In this document: piece by piece, positions 1 to 10,210 of the stretch | Layout: the number at the start of each line of letters is the position of its first letter | Position numbering within the stretch: the first letter of the stretch is position 1 | Assembly: GCF_020379485.1 (NCBI RefSeq) | Contig: NC_063448.1 | Span: 19,739,726-19,803,725 of the forward strand | DNA: 64,000 nt | Reading direction: 5' to 3' | From: Brassica napus | Lineage: Eukaryota; Streptophyta; Magnoliopsida; Brassicales; Brassicaceae | The notes under the pieces: model-generated | Seen by the model: the letters and a program-made list of their open reading frames with translations, nothing else | Database searches by the model: none | What the model was told of the DNA's origin: nothing | Program-made: the position numbers and the translations under genes

Positions 1-429
1 GTTTAATTGAGTAGATTGATTGAGTAGATTGCTTGTTAGATTTAATTAAATGCTTACTCGTTTAATTAAGGTTAGTCATTTCTTGGTAAGGGAGTGACTA
101 ACTGGTTGATTTGGTTAGTATTGATATTGTTGTTTAGTTCATTAGAAGTACTAGAGGTCTTAGGGCACATAGGCCGGACTACTTCTACTAGTTGTTAGTG
201 TTTTAGAGTCAAGAGTCTAGATAGGTAGTCTGGAATCTAAGTCCTTAGGTTAGGTTCTAGATTAGGTTTGAGTTGAGAGAGTAATGCCGATAGCATGTGC
301 GAAACCCGCCCATGCTAGGCATGTTTAAGGTGATTAGTGTTTCCTCGATCTCGTACCCAGCGGGTTCAAGGAAATCCCTTATTCGCTAGATCGGGAAGAC
401 TCAGAGGAACGAGGTCATGGCTTATGGCT
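1..429. other. unrecognised left-edge sequence
   Basis: No reading frame here looks like a gene. The first 60 bases repeat the phrase GAGTAGATTG, and 290-400 is less AT-rich than its surroundings. It stops where the LTR remnant at about 430 begins, so it may be another transposon that truncated that LTR. The window edge prevents a decision. Confidence 0.4.
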
Positions 430-662
430 GAGTTTATTCAGAAAGTGCATTCTGATCACAACACATTACAATATAGGCAAAAGGTTCGACAAGTTTTATT
501 GGAAATTATAAATGAAATAGGTCCCACTTCCATTTTCATACGTTACCTCTTGAATTTTGTAACACTCTTCCTTGGAGCTATTGTCGTGAATCGTTAGTTG
601 CTTTGTTAAAAACCTCTTTGGAAAATCCAATGCAAAAACCATAGTAGTATAAAAAGAGTACA
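430..662 (-). repeat. remnant 3' LTR of Copia D1
   Basis: On the minus strand a purine-rich tract (complement of 671-682, CGAGGGAGAG-like) is followed by TGTACTCTTTTT, a typical Copia PPT/LTR junction. The segment 440-590 closely resembles 9060-9200. The left end seems truncated near 430. Confidence 0.55.
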
Positions 663-689
663 GTTCAGAAGCTCTCCCTCGAGTAGAGA

Positions 690-1656
690 TTGTTACAGGT
701 TTTGTTGATGATGCATTCCAATGCTATAAACACGTTTTCTGAATATTGTATTGGACAGTGACTTCGTAAAATGGTTTGCAGCATTGTCACAGAATCGAAC
801 ATATTTCACTTCAATTTCTTTGTTTTCTCAAGTTCTTGGGTATATGAAAAGAACTCTGGTGGTATATACTCGGTTATGTCGCTTTTGATATATGATTTCT
901 TTAATTGAGCGACGCATGCTGCATCTTCTTTATATAAAATGGTCGGTTCTGATTGACGCATATTCCACTATTTGAGTGGATGTGTTGGCTTATTGATCTA
1001 AGCCAAACCACTCTCTACTTACTTCGTGTAGAACAATTGTTTCAGCATAATTTGAGAAAGTGACTACAAGCGTTTGCTTCTGAGAGCGTCAAGATATATC
1101 ACTTCTTGCAACTGTGAAAATGTATCATATTGGTGATAGAGACTAATGGGGGTCAGGTAAATACCCTGCTGCGCTGAATCTTGCCAAAAGATAAACGGCA
1201 AATGATGTATCAGGTTGAGTACATTTTGCAAGATACATAAGCACTCTTATTGTACTTAGATATGACACTTCAGGACCAAGTATCTCCTCATTTTCTTCAT
1301 GTCGTAGAAAAATATCATTTTCAACATTCAATAATCTAACGACCATAGGAGTGCTTAGTCGAATTGCTTTATTCATGTTAAGTCGTTTCAACACTCATTT
1401 TCTATATGTAGACTAGTGTAAAAATATACCATTTTGATGAGAATGTTCAATTTGTAACCCAAGACAATACTTTGTCTGTCTGAGATATTTCATCTCAAAT
1501 TCTCCTTTTAAATACTCGGATGATTTTTGTATTTCTCTTTGGATCCCGATAATATTTAGATCATCAACATATTTAGCAATACTTACAAATCCAGATGTCG
1601 TTTTCATGATGAAAACACATGGTCATATATGACTGTTTAGTATCTTTATTTAGTTA
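690..1656 (-). pseudogene. Copia D1 RNase H and C-terminal reverse transcriptase
   Basis: The minus-strand frame at 1413-1607 contains the YVDD polymerase motif and a LKGEFEMKYL...CLGLQIE stretch, the usual Copia RT C-terminal segment. The frame at 1143-1394 contains MYLAKCTQPDTSFAVYLLARFS, the start of the Copia RNase H module. Farther down, about 1090-700, other frames give degenerate RNase H tail motifs (KSDIT...PPEFF). The pieces lie in different frames and are separated by stops, so this is dead coding sequence. The upstream part of RT lies beyond the element at 1662-2985. Confidence 0.75.
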
Positions 1657-1661
1657 AATGT

Positions 1662-2012
1662 TGGTGTAGCGGAAGCTACGATAACACAAGTAATCTACTG
1701 ATTCTTAGAATACCTAGAATAATTGCCTTCTTAAGATCGTTGAGAGTCGAAACTCTATCTGAAAACAATGTAAAATAAATAACTGTTTCTCTGTATTTTT
1801 ATTAAACGTCAAAAGCTGTTGGACTACAACCGCAAGACCAAGCATAAATAACAAAACTAATGAAAACCCTAATTTAAGAACAAAGCCACGTTAAGGACTA
1901 GACCCAGCAATAACAATTAATAAAGCTCACAATAATACTAGCCAAACACGTGACCTAAGTCTAACATGATGGCACCGGAGACTTGATGTAGTTGTCAAGA
2001 TGCGCTGCATAA
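1662..2012 (-). repeat. 3' LTR of the 1.3-kb element
   Basis: This 351-bp copy is the same length as the one at 2635-2985, with scattered substitutions between them. Several dozen differences would mean an old insertion; by eye the two are about 90% or more alike. Confidence 0.9.
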
Positions 2013-2209
2013 GTCCCTCCGACGATGAAAAGAGTTGACATTGTTTCTCTGAAAATATATTGGTATGAAGATATACTCATCAAACCTCCAAGTTCTTGCT
2101 AATGGACACTCTCCACGTAATGCTTTTGTTAACACGTTAGAACACATAATGTTCAAAGACGTTGTTGATCTGTTGCAGGTTTCAAAAACTTTGTCACCAA
2201 AGATGAAAT

Positions 2210-2602
2210 CTATGGTTTTGGAATCTTCTTATACACATAATCAGACAGATCTTCCCCATCAAAGAGATCACAGATTGGATCCACATCTTCAAATATCAGA
2301 TCTTCATTAGCGTAGACATCAAAGATAGGCGGACCATATAGCTCTTTGTATAGATCTTCTTTATCATCACTAGCCGCAAAAAGATACTTGTTGCTGCATC
2401 CTTCAACTTCTTTGTTTAAAAGAAGATCATCATGTTGACACAAAATTAGTGGTTGTTGGTTCAGCTGGAGCACCATACGTAGGGCATCTTCCAAGGACTG
2501 TTGCAATAGATCACACAGATTTTGTTGAAACTCGGCCAATACTTTCTGCAAGGCGTGAGCTTGCTCGTTCCTCCATCCCTGGAGATTCTTTCTTGGTGAC
2601 AT
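2210..2602 (-). CDS. ORF filling the non-autonomous element, 130 aa
   Basis: The ATG (2602-2600) lies about 20 bp inside the primer-binding site, and the frame stays open for most of the internal region. The N-terminal half is Gln/Leu-rich and probably helical (repeated LQ and QQ pairs). The C-terminal half is acidic, with a PPIFDVY motif like those in spacer segments of Ty3/Gypsy polyproteins. No zinc knuckle, protease or polymerase motif is seen. It may be a gag-like remnant or captured sequence. I cannot assign a function. The open frame in a decayed setting is notable. Confidence 0.5.
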   Translation of the reverse strand: MSPRKNLQGWRNEQAHALQKVLAEFQQNLCDLLQQSLEDALRMVLQLNQQPLILCQHDDLLLNKEVEGCSNKYLFAASDDKEDLYKELYGPPIFDVYANEDLIFEDVDPICDLFDGEDLSDYVYKKIPKP

Positions 2603-2620
2603 GATAAAAGAACCATTTCG

Positions 2621-2632
2621 GCTCTGATACCA
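2621..2632 (-). promoter_or_regulatory. primer-binding site (initiator tRNA-Met)
   Basis: The minus strand reads TGGTATCAGAGC, two bases inside the 5' LTR. This matches the 3' end of plant initiator tRNA-Met and sets the element's orientation. Confidence 0.85.
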
Positions 2633-2634
2633 AA

Positions 2635-2985
2635 TGGTGTAGGGAAACTACGATAACGAAAGTAATATATTGATTCTTAGAATACCTAGAATAATTGCCT
2701 TCTTGAGATCGTTGAGAGTCGAAGCTCTATCCGAGAATAAGGTAAAAGAAATAACTATTTCTCTGTATTTTTATTAAACGTCAAAAGATGTTGGACTACA
2801 ACCGCAAGACGAAGCTTAAATAACAAAACTAATGAAAACCCTAATCTAATAACAAAGCCACGTTAATAACTATACCCATCAATAACAATTAATAAAGCCC
2901 ACAATAATACTAGCCCAAACACGTGACCTAAGACTAACATGATGGCGCCAGAGACTTGATGTAGTTGTCAAGATGCGCTGCATCA
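2635..2985 (-). repeat. 5' LTR of the 1.3-kb element
   Basis: This is the 351-bp partner of 1662-2012. It ends in CA next to the AATGT duplication. Confidence 0.9.
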
Positions 2986-2990
2986 AATGT

Positions 2991-4337
2991 TCATTGAGAC
3001 TATTATATCACATGCGTCCAAATTGTTTTAAGCCGTATAATGACCTTTGCAATTTTTTTAACATAACTCTTTAGGCTTAGAACTTAATGGTTCTGGCATT
3101 TTAAATATTTAACGGATTCTCATATAAATATCAATGTCCAAGGATCCATATAAATATGCGGTAACAATATCCATTAGACGCATCTCTAGATTTTAATTGG
3201 CGGCTAGGCTTTTCCAAAATCTAAACATGATTACATCCATAATAGGAGAATATGTTTCTTCATAACTGATCCAAGGTTTTTGAAAAAATCCTTAAGCCAC
3301 AAGACAACCTTATATCTCATAACTTTGTTATTCTCATTTCGTTGCAAAAAAAAACTCATTCGTATCCAACTGGTTTCACAACATCTGGTGTGATTATAAT
3401 AGGTCCAAATAACACTCGTTTGTTAAAGGAGTCAAATTCAACTTGTATTGCATCTTTTCATTTTGTCGAGTCGTGTCTCTTTTGAAATTTAAAGATATAT
3501 TTTGGTGGTTCTAGATCATCACCCTCTTCATTTATTTCCTTCGAAATAAAGTACGAGAAAACATCATCAACACCATTAACTTTGATTCAATATTATGAAT
3601 GTAATTAATATAAATCTCATGATTTTCTTCAGAATCATGATGTTTAACATTGTCATCAACCTTATAGCTTATTGCTTCCAACTTTTATGCTATAGTGGAA
3701 GGATTTTGGTGTTATGTCTCCTTCTGTTTCCTAGGATTCATATCCTTAGAACTAACAGGTCTACCATGCTTCAAGCTTATTCTTGACTCCCTTGTATTAT
3801 TTTCTATGCCACTTTCATTTGGCATTTCCATACGAGCATGAGCATTTACAGCCGGTATATGTGATTTTGTAACCGATTTGGTGTCTGCAAAAGCATCAAG
3901 TAGGTTATTTACGATGCTTATTAAATGCATAGCTCGATAGACCTCTAATTCCGACTGTCTGGTAGGAGGATCAATGTGTTGTAGAGATTGTAACACACCA
4001 TTTGATATATTTTCCTACTTTTTTACTTTCTCCCTTAGAACTGAGAATACTTTTTCATCAAAGTGGCAAACAGCAAAACATATCGTAATACGTCACCAGT
4101 TTGCCAGTTTGTGGTTCTAGATATCATATAATTGATGGAGAATCATAACGAACATATATCCCTAACCTCCTTTGAGGTCACATCTTTGTACGTTAGGGAG
4201 GTGCAATTGGCACATATACATCGCAATCAAAATAATTTACTGAGAAATATTTGGCTCGCGTCCAAATGCCAACTTTATTAGGAATTATTTTTGATATGCA
4301 CTTGGTTTCACCTGAATCAGTGCTTTTGCATGCAAAA
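2991..4337 (-). pseudogene. Copia D1 reverse transcriptase N-terminal part and connector
   Basis: On the minus strand, the sequence just right of the nested element gives YGLKQFGRM, then an in-frame stop, then YN: the Copia RT finger/palm segment. Further right, 3712-3996 encodes a frame with DPPTRQSELEVYRA, and 4080-4330 matches the integrase-RT connector seen again in the other decayed Copia near 53.5 kb. There are many stops. The reading is cut at 1656/2991 by the LTR element and at 4342/6012 by the solo LTR. Confidence 0.65.
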
Positions 4338-4342
4338 TAACA

Positions 4343-6011
4343 TGTTGATGTATAGTGTATTTACATGTTTTTAACTATTTATTTTAGTCATTTTAGTGTC
4401 TAAGTATTGCATTTAGGTGTCACTAGGTGTTTCATTTGTACATATTGCATACACAGGTGTTTGGAAAGCACAATCATAAGTTATGGGGCAAAATCGAGGA
4501 TAAATATGAACAAAATGGAAGTTTGAGGTCAAAACCAAAGATCTGCAAAAGCTCAGGGACCGAACGTGCAAATACGCAGAATTTGGCCATTGTTGTGTCG
4601 TGAGTTTCAGAGCGCTCACCATGAAGAAGCCAATCTGTTGATCCGTTCTGCTCGATCCTTCCAGTCAAACCCAAGCTTCAATCTGAATAATCCGTGGGTT
4701 CTAATCGAGCGATGAGAAGAAGTGTCGCTTGCTCGCTTTATCCCCTTCGATCCGAGTTCAAGCTTCAGTACGTGAAGGAAAAAACGACCGGTGGATGAAG
4801 ATTGGAGTGCTCAATCCTCTAGTCTCGACCCAGCTCTCACTATGACGAACACAAATCGGCTGAAGCATAGAACTTGAAGCGCTCAAGTCTTCATGCTCGA
4901 GCCAGCCGTGGCGATTGATGGCTGTGAGTTCGATGGTTAAGCAACGGATGAGACAACACGGTGGTGCCGTGAAAAGACGACGGCGAGCAGTTGCAGTGAC
5001 GACTGCGAGAAGAAGACCCGAACTCGAGACGCGGCCGAGAAGAAGACCAAATGCAAACGCGTTTTGACACAAAACGCAGTCGCAGAAAAATAGCATTCAG
5101 CTTTTTGCCATTTAGCGATCAGCGATTGAACCCTAATTTAAAAGAATATATATATGTAACCCTAGTTATCTTGGAGATAATCTTGTTTTATCTCTTAAGA
5201 CAATCACCATTGGAGTGAAAGACACAATCTTTATCATCTTTTATCGTATTTTTCTTTTGAATCTTCAGTATTAACTGTTCACCTCTCTCTAAACATGATT
5301 TGTCTTGAACTTAACATGAGTTTAAAATCTTTCATGACAATTGGTGAGTAGACTCATCTTGAATCTATGGGTTAAGTAGATCTGAGGTGATTAGTGAAGA
5401 GTTACCATTTGTTACTAGATCTACTTGTTTCTATGCTTGTTAAAGGTTCTTTATGTTAGATCTGACTTGATCTCTCAGATCTAGATTCTAATTTATTTCA
5501 CGCTCGGATGGTGTTTGTTGAAATGCTTGAACGGATTTAGTGAAGCTCTTGCATGATTGGCCAACGGAAGTTGATGTTAAGACTGCTAGATGGTTATTAG
5601 ACTTGTAATTCATGCATGCTAGATTGCATTAGGCCAACGGCAGTTGATGTTTAATTCATGATAGCATAGAGGTTTTTTGTCACGGAAGTGGATTAATCTA
5701 TTTGAATGAGAACTAGACCTATAGAACTTGTAGATTGTTTGGATAATACCTTGACTTGGAAGCTAGTCATCTTGGATCGATTGCCTTATACCCATGGGTT
5801 CTCTCTTAATATTGATTGAAAACTTGCTATGTTCTGTGTTACTTTAGTTCTTAATTTTAGTTTAATTACATGCTACTTGGTTACCATTCCGACTTATCTT
5901 GATAGCACTTAAATTAAGTAAATGTGTTGCATTCTCACTGCTTATAATCATCTTAGGATTGGATTGACACCTCAAATACTACATCGGTTTGAGGATTAAA
6001 CTTATCCTACA
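4343..6011 (+). mobile_element. solo LTR, Athila-like Gypsy
   Basis: The 1,669-bp unit starts TGTTGATG and ends ATCCTACA. It has no primer site or coding region inside and cuts the Copia D1 reading into connector and integrase halves. Length and the ending (GGATTGGATTGACACC... GAGGATTAAAC...) resemble Athila LTRs. A TATA-like TATATATA lies near 5148-5155. Flanks are TAACA (4338-4342) and TCACA (6012-6016), a 4/5 match; shifting the ends gives a perfect ACATG repeat instead. The lack of a partner LTR suggests LTR-LTR recombination removed the body. Confidence 0.75.
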
Positions 6012-6016
6012 TCACA

Positions 6017-7054
6017 TGTCCCTACACAGAGGTTGGGAATTTTGATCTCATGATAAATGGTCTTTTAGTCAGTTGCAGACGTTTAATGATTCAACCAAAC
6101 CATTTTGTGTATGAACATGAGCAACGAGATGTTCGACATCATTTCCGGTTACCATTCAATAATCATTGAATACTTGGAAAGTTAATTCACCAGTGTTGTC
6201 TAGTCCAACTCTCTTTATTGGGAAATTAGTAAAATGAGCTCTTAATTTGATTATCTGAGATAAAAATCTTGCAAATGCCACATTTCGAGAGGACAACAAA
6301 CAAAAGTGTGACCATCTACTTGACGCGTCGACCATTACCTTAAAAGAATATAATGTTCTAAAAGATGGATGTATAGGTCCATAAATAGCGCATTGAATTC
6401 GATCAAGTAACTTTGGTAACTCTTTATCTATTTTGGTTGGCTATGGTCTTATAATCAATTTTCCAAGGGAACACTCAGTACATGCTATTTCATTTCAATG
6501 ATAAATTTCTTGGGGTTTCACTGAATGACCATATGATTTCTCGATGATTTTGCGCATCATTATGGTGCTTGGATGATGTAGACGATCATGCCATAGTGTA
6601 AAGTCATCATGATTTCCTTTAGTCACCAAATGTGATTCAATGACATTTATATATGTATGATGCAGACTAGAAGAAAGTTTTGGTAATTTTTTCAACACTT
6701 TTAATTTTCCCGATTTCTCAAGAGAAGTAAACATATATTTCTTTCCATCCTCAGTTGCAGACTGAGTATCAAATCCTGTAAGATATATGTCTTTAAAACT
6801 CAACAAATTTATTTTAGAATTTAGAGTAAATAGTGCATTATTTATCAAGAATTGTGTCCTATTATGTAATGTGAAATGGGTTTTACCAATCCCTCCAACA
6901 AGTCTGCACAACCCAATATTGTGCTAGCAGTGATATTTGCCGGTTTTAATTCAGAAAATATTTTATATGTTTCAGAATAGTGTGCGTTGTTCCAATCTGG
7001 TATACAACTATCTCTAGCATTGATCTTGGTTGATTTTCCATTTATAATGTCCAT
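6017..7054 (-). pseudogene. Copia D1 integrase, GAG-pre-integrase and protease remnants
   Basis: The minus strand from 6480 to 6030 shows the integrase order: a VDASSRW segment (first Asp), LDNTGEL (second Asp) and HTQNGLVES (Glu), separated by stops. The frame at 6495-6911 holds HDRLHHPS, the GAG-pre-integrase zinc-binding region. The frame at 6845-7054 lies where the protease should be, but the DSG active site is not intact. Frameshifts and stops throughout make it non-functional. Confidence 0.75.
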
Positions 7055-7136
7055 TTATTAATCTTCCACAAGCAACAATTATTTATGGTATAATTGTAGA
7101 ATTTCAAGACTCACATGATGTGTGCTTTAAGCTTCT

Positions 7137-7361
7137 ATGATAGCGGTTTCATCAAAATCATTCGCAATGTCAGACGCATCGAGATCCGTTGTACCCTCAG
7201 AATGTTCTGCAAAGTTTACCACTTTTCCTTTCCCTTTGATGGAATCTTTGTATAAAGCACAAAGATGTGCAGAGGTACGACATATACGAGACAAATGTCC
7301 CTTAGTATCGCTTCTGAAGCAAACATCTTCTAGCTTTTGGGAGGTACTTCCTTGGTGTTAA
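7137..7361 (-). pseudogene. Copia D1 gag zinc knuckle
   Basis: The minus strand near 7340-7290 encodes CFRSDTKGHLSRIC. This is a CCHC zinc knuckle in which the second cysteine has become serine. It sits between gag (7407-8102) and protease, as expected in Copia. Confidence 0.65.
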
Positions 7362-7406
7362 TTTCCCTTAAGGGATTGCTCAAAGCGGATCCACTGAAAT
7401 GAATTT

Positions 7407-8102
7407 CTATCTTGTGGATTGTATTTTATTCCATGAGAGTTTTGATGGACACGGCTCCACAAAGCCTTTATTTTCATTCATTGGTTTCTTTGCATTTAAT
7501 GCGTTTGCTTCAGGAAACGCCTTGGAACCAGTTGGACGAGTCATGTGATTCTTGATCAGAAGCTCATTGTTCTTTTCTGCTATGAGAAGCGCCACAATCA
7601 AATCTAAAAACTCGGTATATCCTCGCAACCTATATTGTTGTTGTAGTGATATCTGGCTTTTGATTAATGTGGTGTATGTCTTCTCAAGCATTTTAGATTC
7701 AGTCATGGTTTCACCATAGTATCTCAATTTAGCCACAATTCCTAACACATCAGAATTGTAATTCATCACTTTGTCGAAATCTTGAAATCTCAGACTTTGC
7801 CATTTATCCCGAGCAAGTGGAAGTGATATATCTTTCTGATGATCGAAAAAATCTTGTAGAGACTTCCATAACTCTTTACGATCCTTCATGTTGGCATATG
7901 TCATAAATCATACTTTCATCAGGGTGTCTTCTAAGGAGGATCACTGATTTAGCCTTTCCTTGAGGCGTTGAAGTATTATTCTCTTTAACGGTTTCAAATA
8001 AACCAAGAGATTTAAGATAAAGTTCGATATTGGTAACCCAAGAAATGTAGTTGGTACCGCTGATGTCTAGAGCGAGAAACGAGAATTCTCGATGTTTGCC
8101 AT
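7407..8102 (-). pseudogene. Copia D1 gag
   Basis: A minus-strand ATG at 8102-8100 begins MANIE, a common Copia gag start. The open frame 7904-7407 continues with DRKELWKSLQDFFDHQK and FQDFDKVMNYNSDVLGI, the helical gag core (UBN2-type). A stop and frameshift lie between 8100 and 7904. Function in the family: capsid-like nucleocapsid protein that packages element RNA. Confidence 0.75.
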
Positions 8103-9055
8103 TGTATTTTAAAAATTAAACAACAAACAACATAATTAGAAATATTATTTTATTAAAATAATTGAGGTATGGGGATAAGTAGTGCGATTATAAGGAATAC
8201 ACATGGATAAAACATTAAAATGAAAATAACTATTTTCGTCGGGAGAGAATTCTCTAACGAGTAGACCATAGAAGCAATGAATAAAAATTCAATTAAAAAA
8301 ACGAAAAACATATTAATAATTTTTTATTGAGTAAGATGTCGGGGAGATATGGAATGAAATGAATGAATTGTAACTTTATTTATATATTTCAAAACACTGT
8401 TCATTAGCCGTTAACTAGCTTTTTGTAAAGTATTTTTAAAAAATATTTTTTATAGCCGTTGGAAATAAAAACATAAGATAAAAATTAATTTGAAATTATT
8501 AATAATCATCATAAATAGCTTACCAATTTTTTTTAAAAAAAAATAAATAAAGATGGCAATGCTTCCTTTATATATATATATATATGTCTATATATATATA
8601 TATTTATACACAGTGATAAATTACCATATTAAATTTGAAAGTAGTAAAGTATAATGTTAAAATTAACTATGGTAAAAATGAAAAATAATGGTAACAAAAT
8701 CATCTAGCAACAAATTAAATATTTAGGTGTTATTTCAGCCGTTACAATGTTTTACGCAACCATTATAAAATTAAAAAATTATGACTGGGGGTAGCAGGGC
8801 TGCATTCCGGTAACCATAAACCTAACAAATAAATAAAGAGGTCTCACTCTGGTCACAATAATCAGATGATGATCACGTGTTATAATTATATTATATGATT
8901 TTTTTATGTTACATATACACATATATATATATATATATATGTATATTTATCATTTATGTTGTATTCATAACAATGTTACGTATGTGAAAAGAGAAACAAG
9001 AAAAGAAGAAGCATACCAAGTATAGAAAAAGAAGGAGAATGTTATTATTCTTGTT
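8103..9055. other. AT-rich presumed 5' leader/LTR of Copia D1
   Basis: No gene seen. Runs of TA occur at 8571-8605 and 8922-8943. By position it should hold the primer site and 5' LTR of D1, but I could not find a clear TGGTATCA-type primer site on the minus strand, so it is either decayed or disrupted. Confidence 0.4.
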
Positions 9056-9205
9056 TAGAAGGAGCACTCTGATCACAGCGTATTACAACTTCTTATATAG
9101 GCAAAAGGTTCCACAATTTTATTGTAAGTTATAAATGAAATGGGCTCCATTTCCATTTTCATACATTACCTCTTGAATTTCGTAACACTATTGTTTTCAT
9201 GTTGT
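9056..9205 (-). repeat. remnant 5' LTR segment of Copia D1
   Basis: This closely resembles 440-590 in the same orientation (shared CTGATCACA, TATAGGCAAAAGGTT and ATTTTCATACRTTACCTCTTGAAT). Similarity stops at about 9200. Confidence 0.6.
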
Positions 9206-9803
9206 TTAATTATAGAAGTGAATTCAGATCAAACTGTATTAAGATATAGTTCTGATTTTTGGATCAGTTATTTTGGTTTTGTTTGGAATGTATCGGTTCG
9301 GTTAATCTAGATTGAACACCCTCTCTTAAACCCAAATCAACCGGTCCTTGAATTTTAAACATTAAACATGTTTGTCCGATTAAAACTGAAATCTAGTAAA
9401 CCGGGTCTTCTTTTTTTCAAATTTGTTTTCTTCTATGTTCTATCATCGATTCATTTCTTTGTCGGTTTGCCCATAATTCGTTTATCTGTTAGTATGACTC
9501 CTAAACTGTTGGAGGCAACGTCAGTCTACAGATTGATATCGACCTGTAAACAAAAAGGCCAGATCGATTTTATAAGCTAAAACTACAGAATTTGTATAAA
9601 TGATCATGTGTTAGTGACAATGAGAAAGCGAAAGAAGAGAAGATAGTGTCAATTCTTAAATAGTGAAAATGGAGCTTGGAAACAACATAGGTGGAGAAAA
9701 AGTTATTACCCCGTTCTACATAAATGTCAAAAGAGTTGTGTTTGAGAGGTTAAGCAATACTTGAGTCAATTTTTTTAATTTGATTTGCAGAAAAACTTCA
9801 TCG
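9206..9803. other. intergenic, no gene recognised
   Basis: AT-rich sequence. The 70-aa frame at 9368-9580 has no recognisable domain. It lies directly 5' of the synthetase fragment. Confidence 0.4.
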
Positions 9804-9806
9804 TTA

Positions 9807-10210
9807 GTGATGGATGATGTAGAAAATAGATACAATGTATCTAAAATTGTTGGCGAGCAGTGCATAGGTGATGACGAGTTGAGGGATCTTCTGGCTAAGA
9901 AGGCTGCTCACATTGCTCAGTTGCATCGTAGGGATCTGAACGACTCTTTCCGAAGCATTGAATAAGATATTGCAAGTGAGTATTTCCTTCTTTAGCAACA
10001 ATATAATGTAAGGAAACATTTAAGCTAAATGTTACCCTTTTGCACGGATCCAACTTAATCATCCTAGAACATAGGAAGCTACTTCTTTTAGGTCCTAAAT
10101 TTGAGTTTTCAAAACTATATTAATTTGTTTTCTTTACCCACACATTGCAGTGTGTACGTGAACATTTTAAAACTAACAATCGCGCCAAGAATCTGCTAAA
10201 ACAGGCCAAG
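9807..10210 (+). pseudogene. rearranged tyrosyl-tRNA synthetase fragment
   Basis: The frame at 9810-9965 has VGEQCIGDDELRDLLAKKAA, like the N-terminal segment of plant cytosolic TyrRS, then HIAQ. It then jumps straight to the far C-terminal segment: LHRRDLND, and in another frame LSEALNKILQ. A good GT donor follows (9976), and an AG acceptor at 10150 leads to a 60-bp exon (10151-10210) reading VREHFKTNNRAKNLLKQAK, then GTAAG. The middle of the enzyme, including the Rossmann catalytic core and KMSKS loop, is absent, and a frameshift lies near 9945. The enzyme normally charges tRNA-Tyr; this copy cannot. Identification is by recall of the family. Confidence 0.65.

Larger units (their letters stand above)
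1662..2985 (-). mobile_element. 1.3-kb non-autonomous LTR retrotransposon (TRIM/LARD-like)
   Basis: Two 351-bp direct repeats (1662-2012 and 2635-2985) bracket 622 bp. They start TGGTGTAG, and the right copy ends GCATCA; the left copy ends GCATAA. The 5-bp target-site duplication AATGT is at 1657-1661 and 2986-2990. Next to the right LTR the minus strand has TGGTATCAGAGC (2632-2621), the initiator-tRNA-Met primer site, so the right LTR is the 5' one. A purine tract (complement of 2013-2022) sits by the left LTR. No pol is present. It interrupts the RT of Copia D1. Confidence 0.9.
430..9205 (-). mobile_element. decayed Copia retrotransposon D1, minus strand, with two nested insertions
   Basis: Read on the minus strand, pieces appear in Ty1/Copia order from right to left: gag (8102-7407), zinc knuckle (near 7340-7190), protease/GAG-pre-integrase (about 7050-6495), integrase (6480-6017), connector and reverse transcriptase (4337-2991, then 1656-1413), and RNase H (1394-690). 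Similar 150-bp segments at about 430-590 and 9056-9205, in the same orientation, look like remnants of the two LTRs. All coding pieces carry stops or frameshifts. A non-autonomous LTR element sits in the RT region, and a solo LTR splits connector from integrase. The exact outer ends are uncertain because both LTRs are truncated. Confidence 0.8.

Noticed and set aside
337..597. 86-codon plus-strand reading frame
   Set aside because: It overlaps the LTR remnant of Copia D1 and has no domain.
4413..5096. Three minus-strand frames of 66-112 codons
   Set aside because: They lie inside the solo LTR and show no domain.
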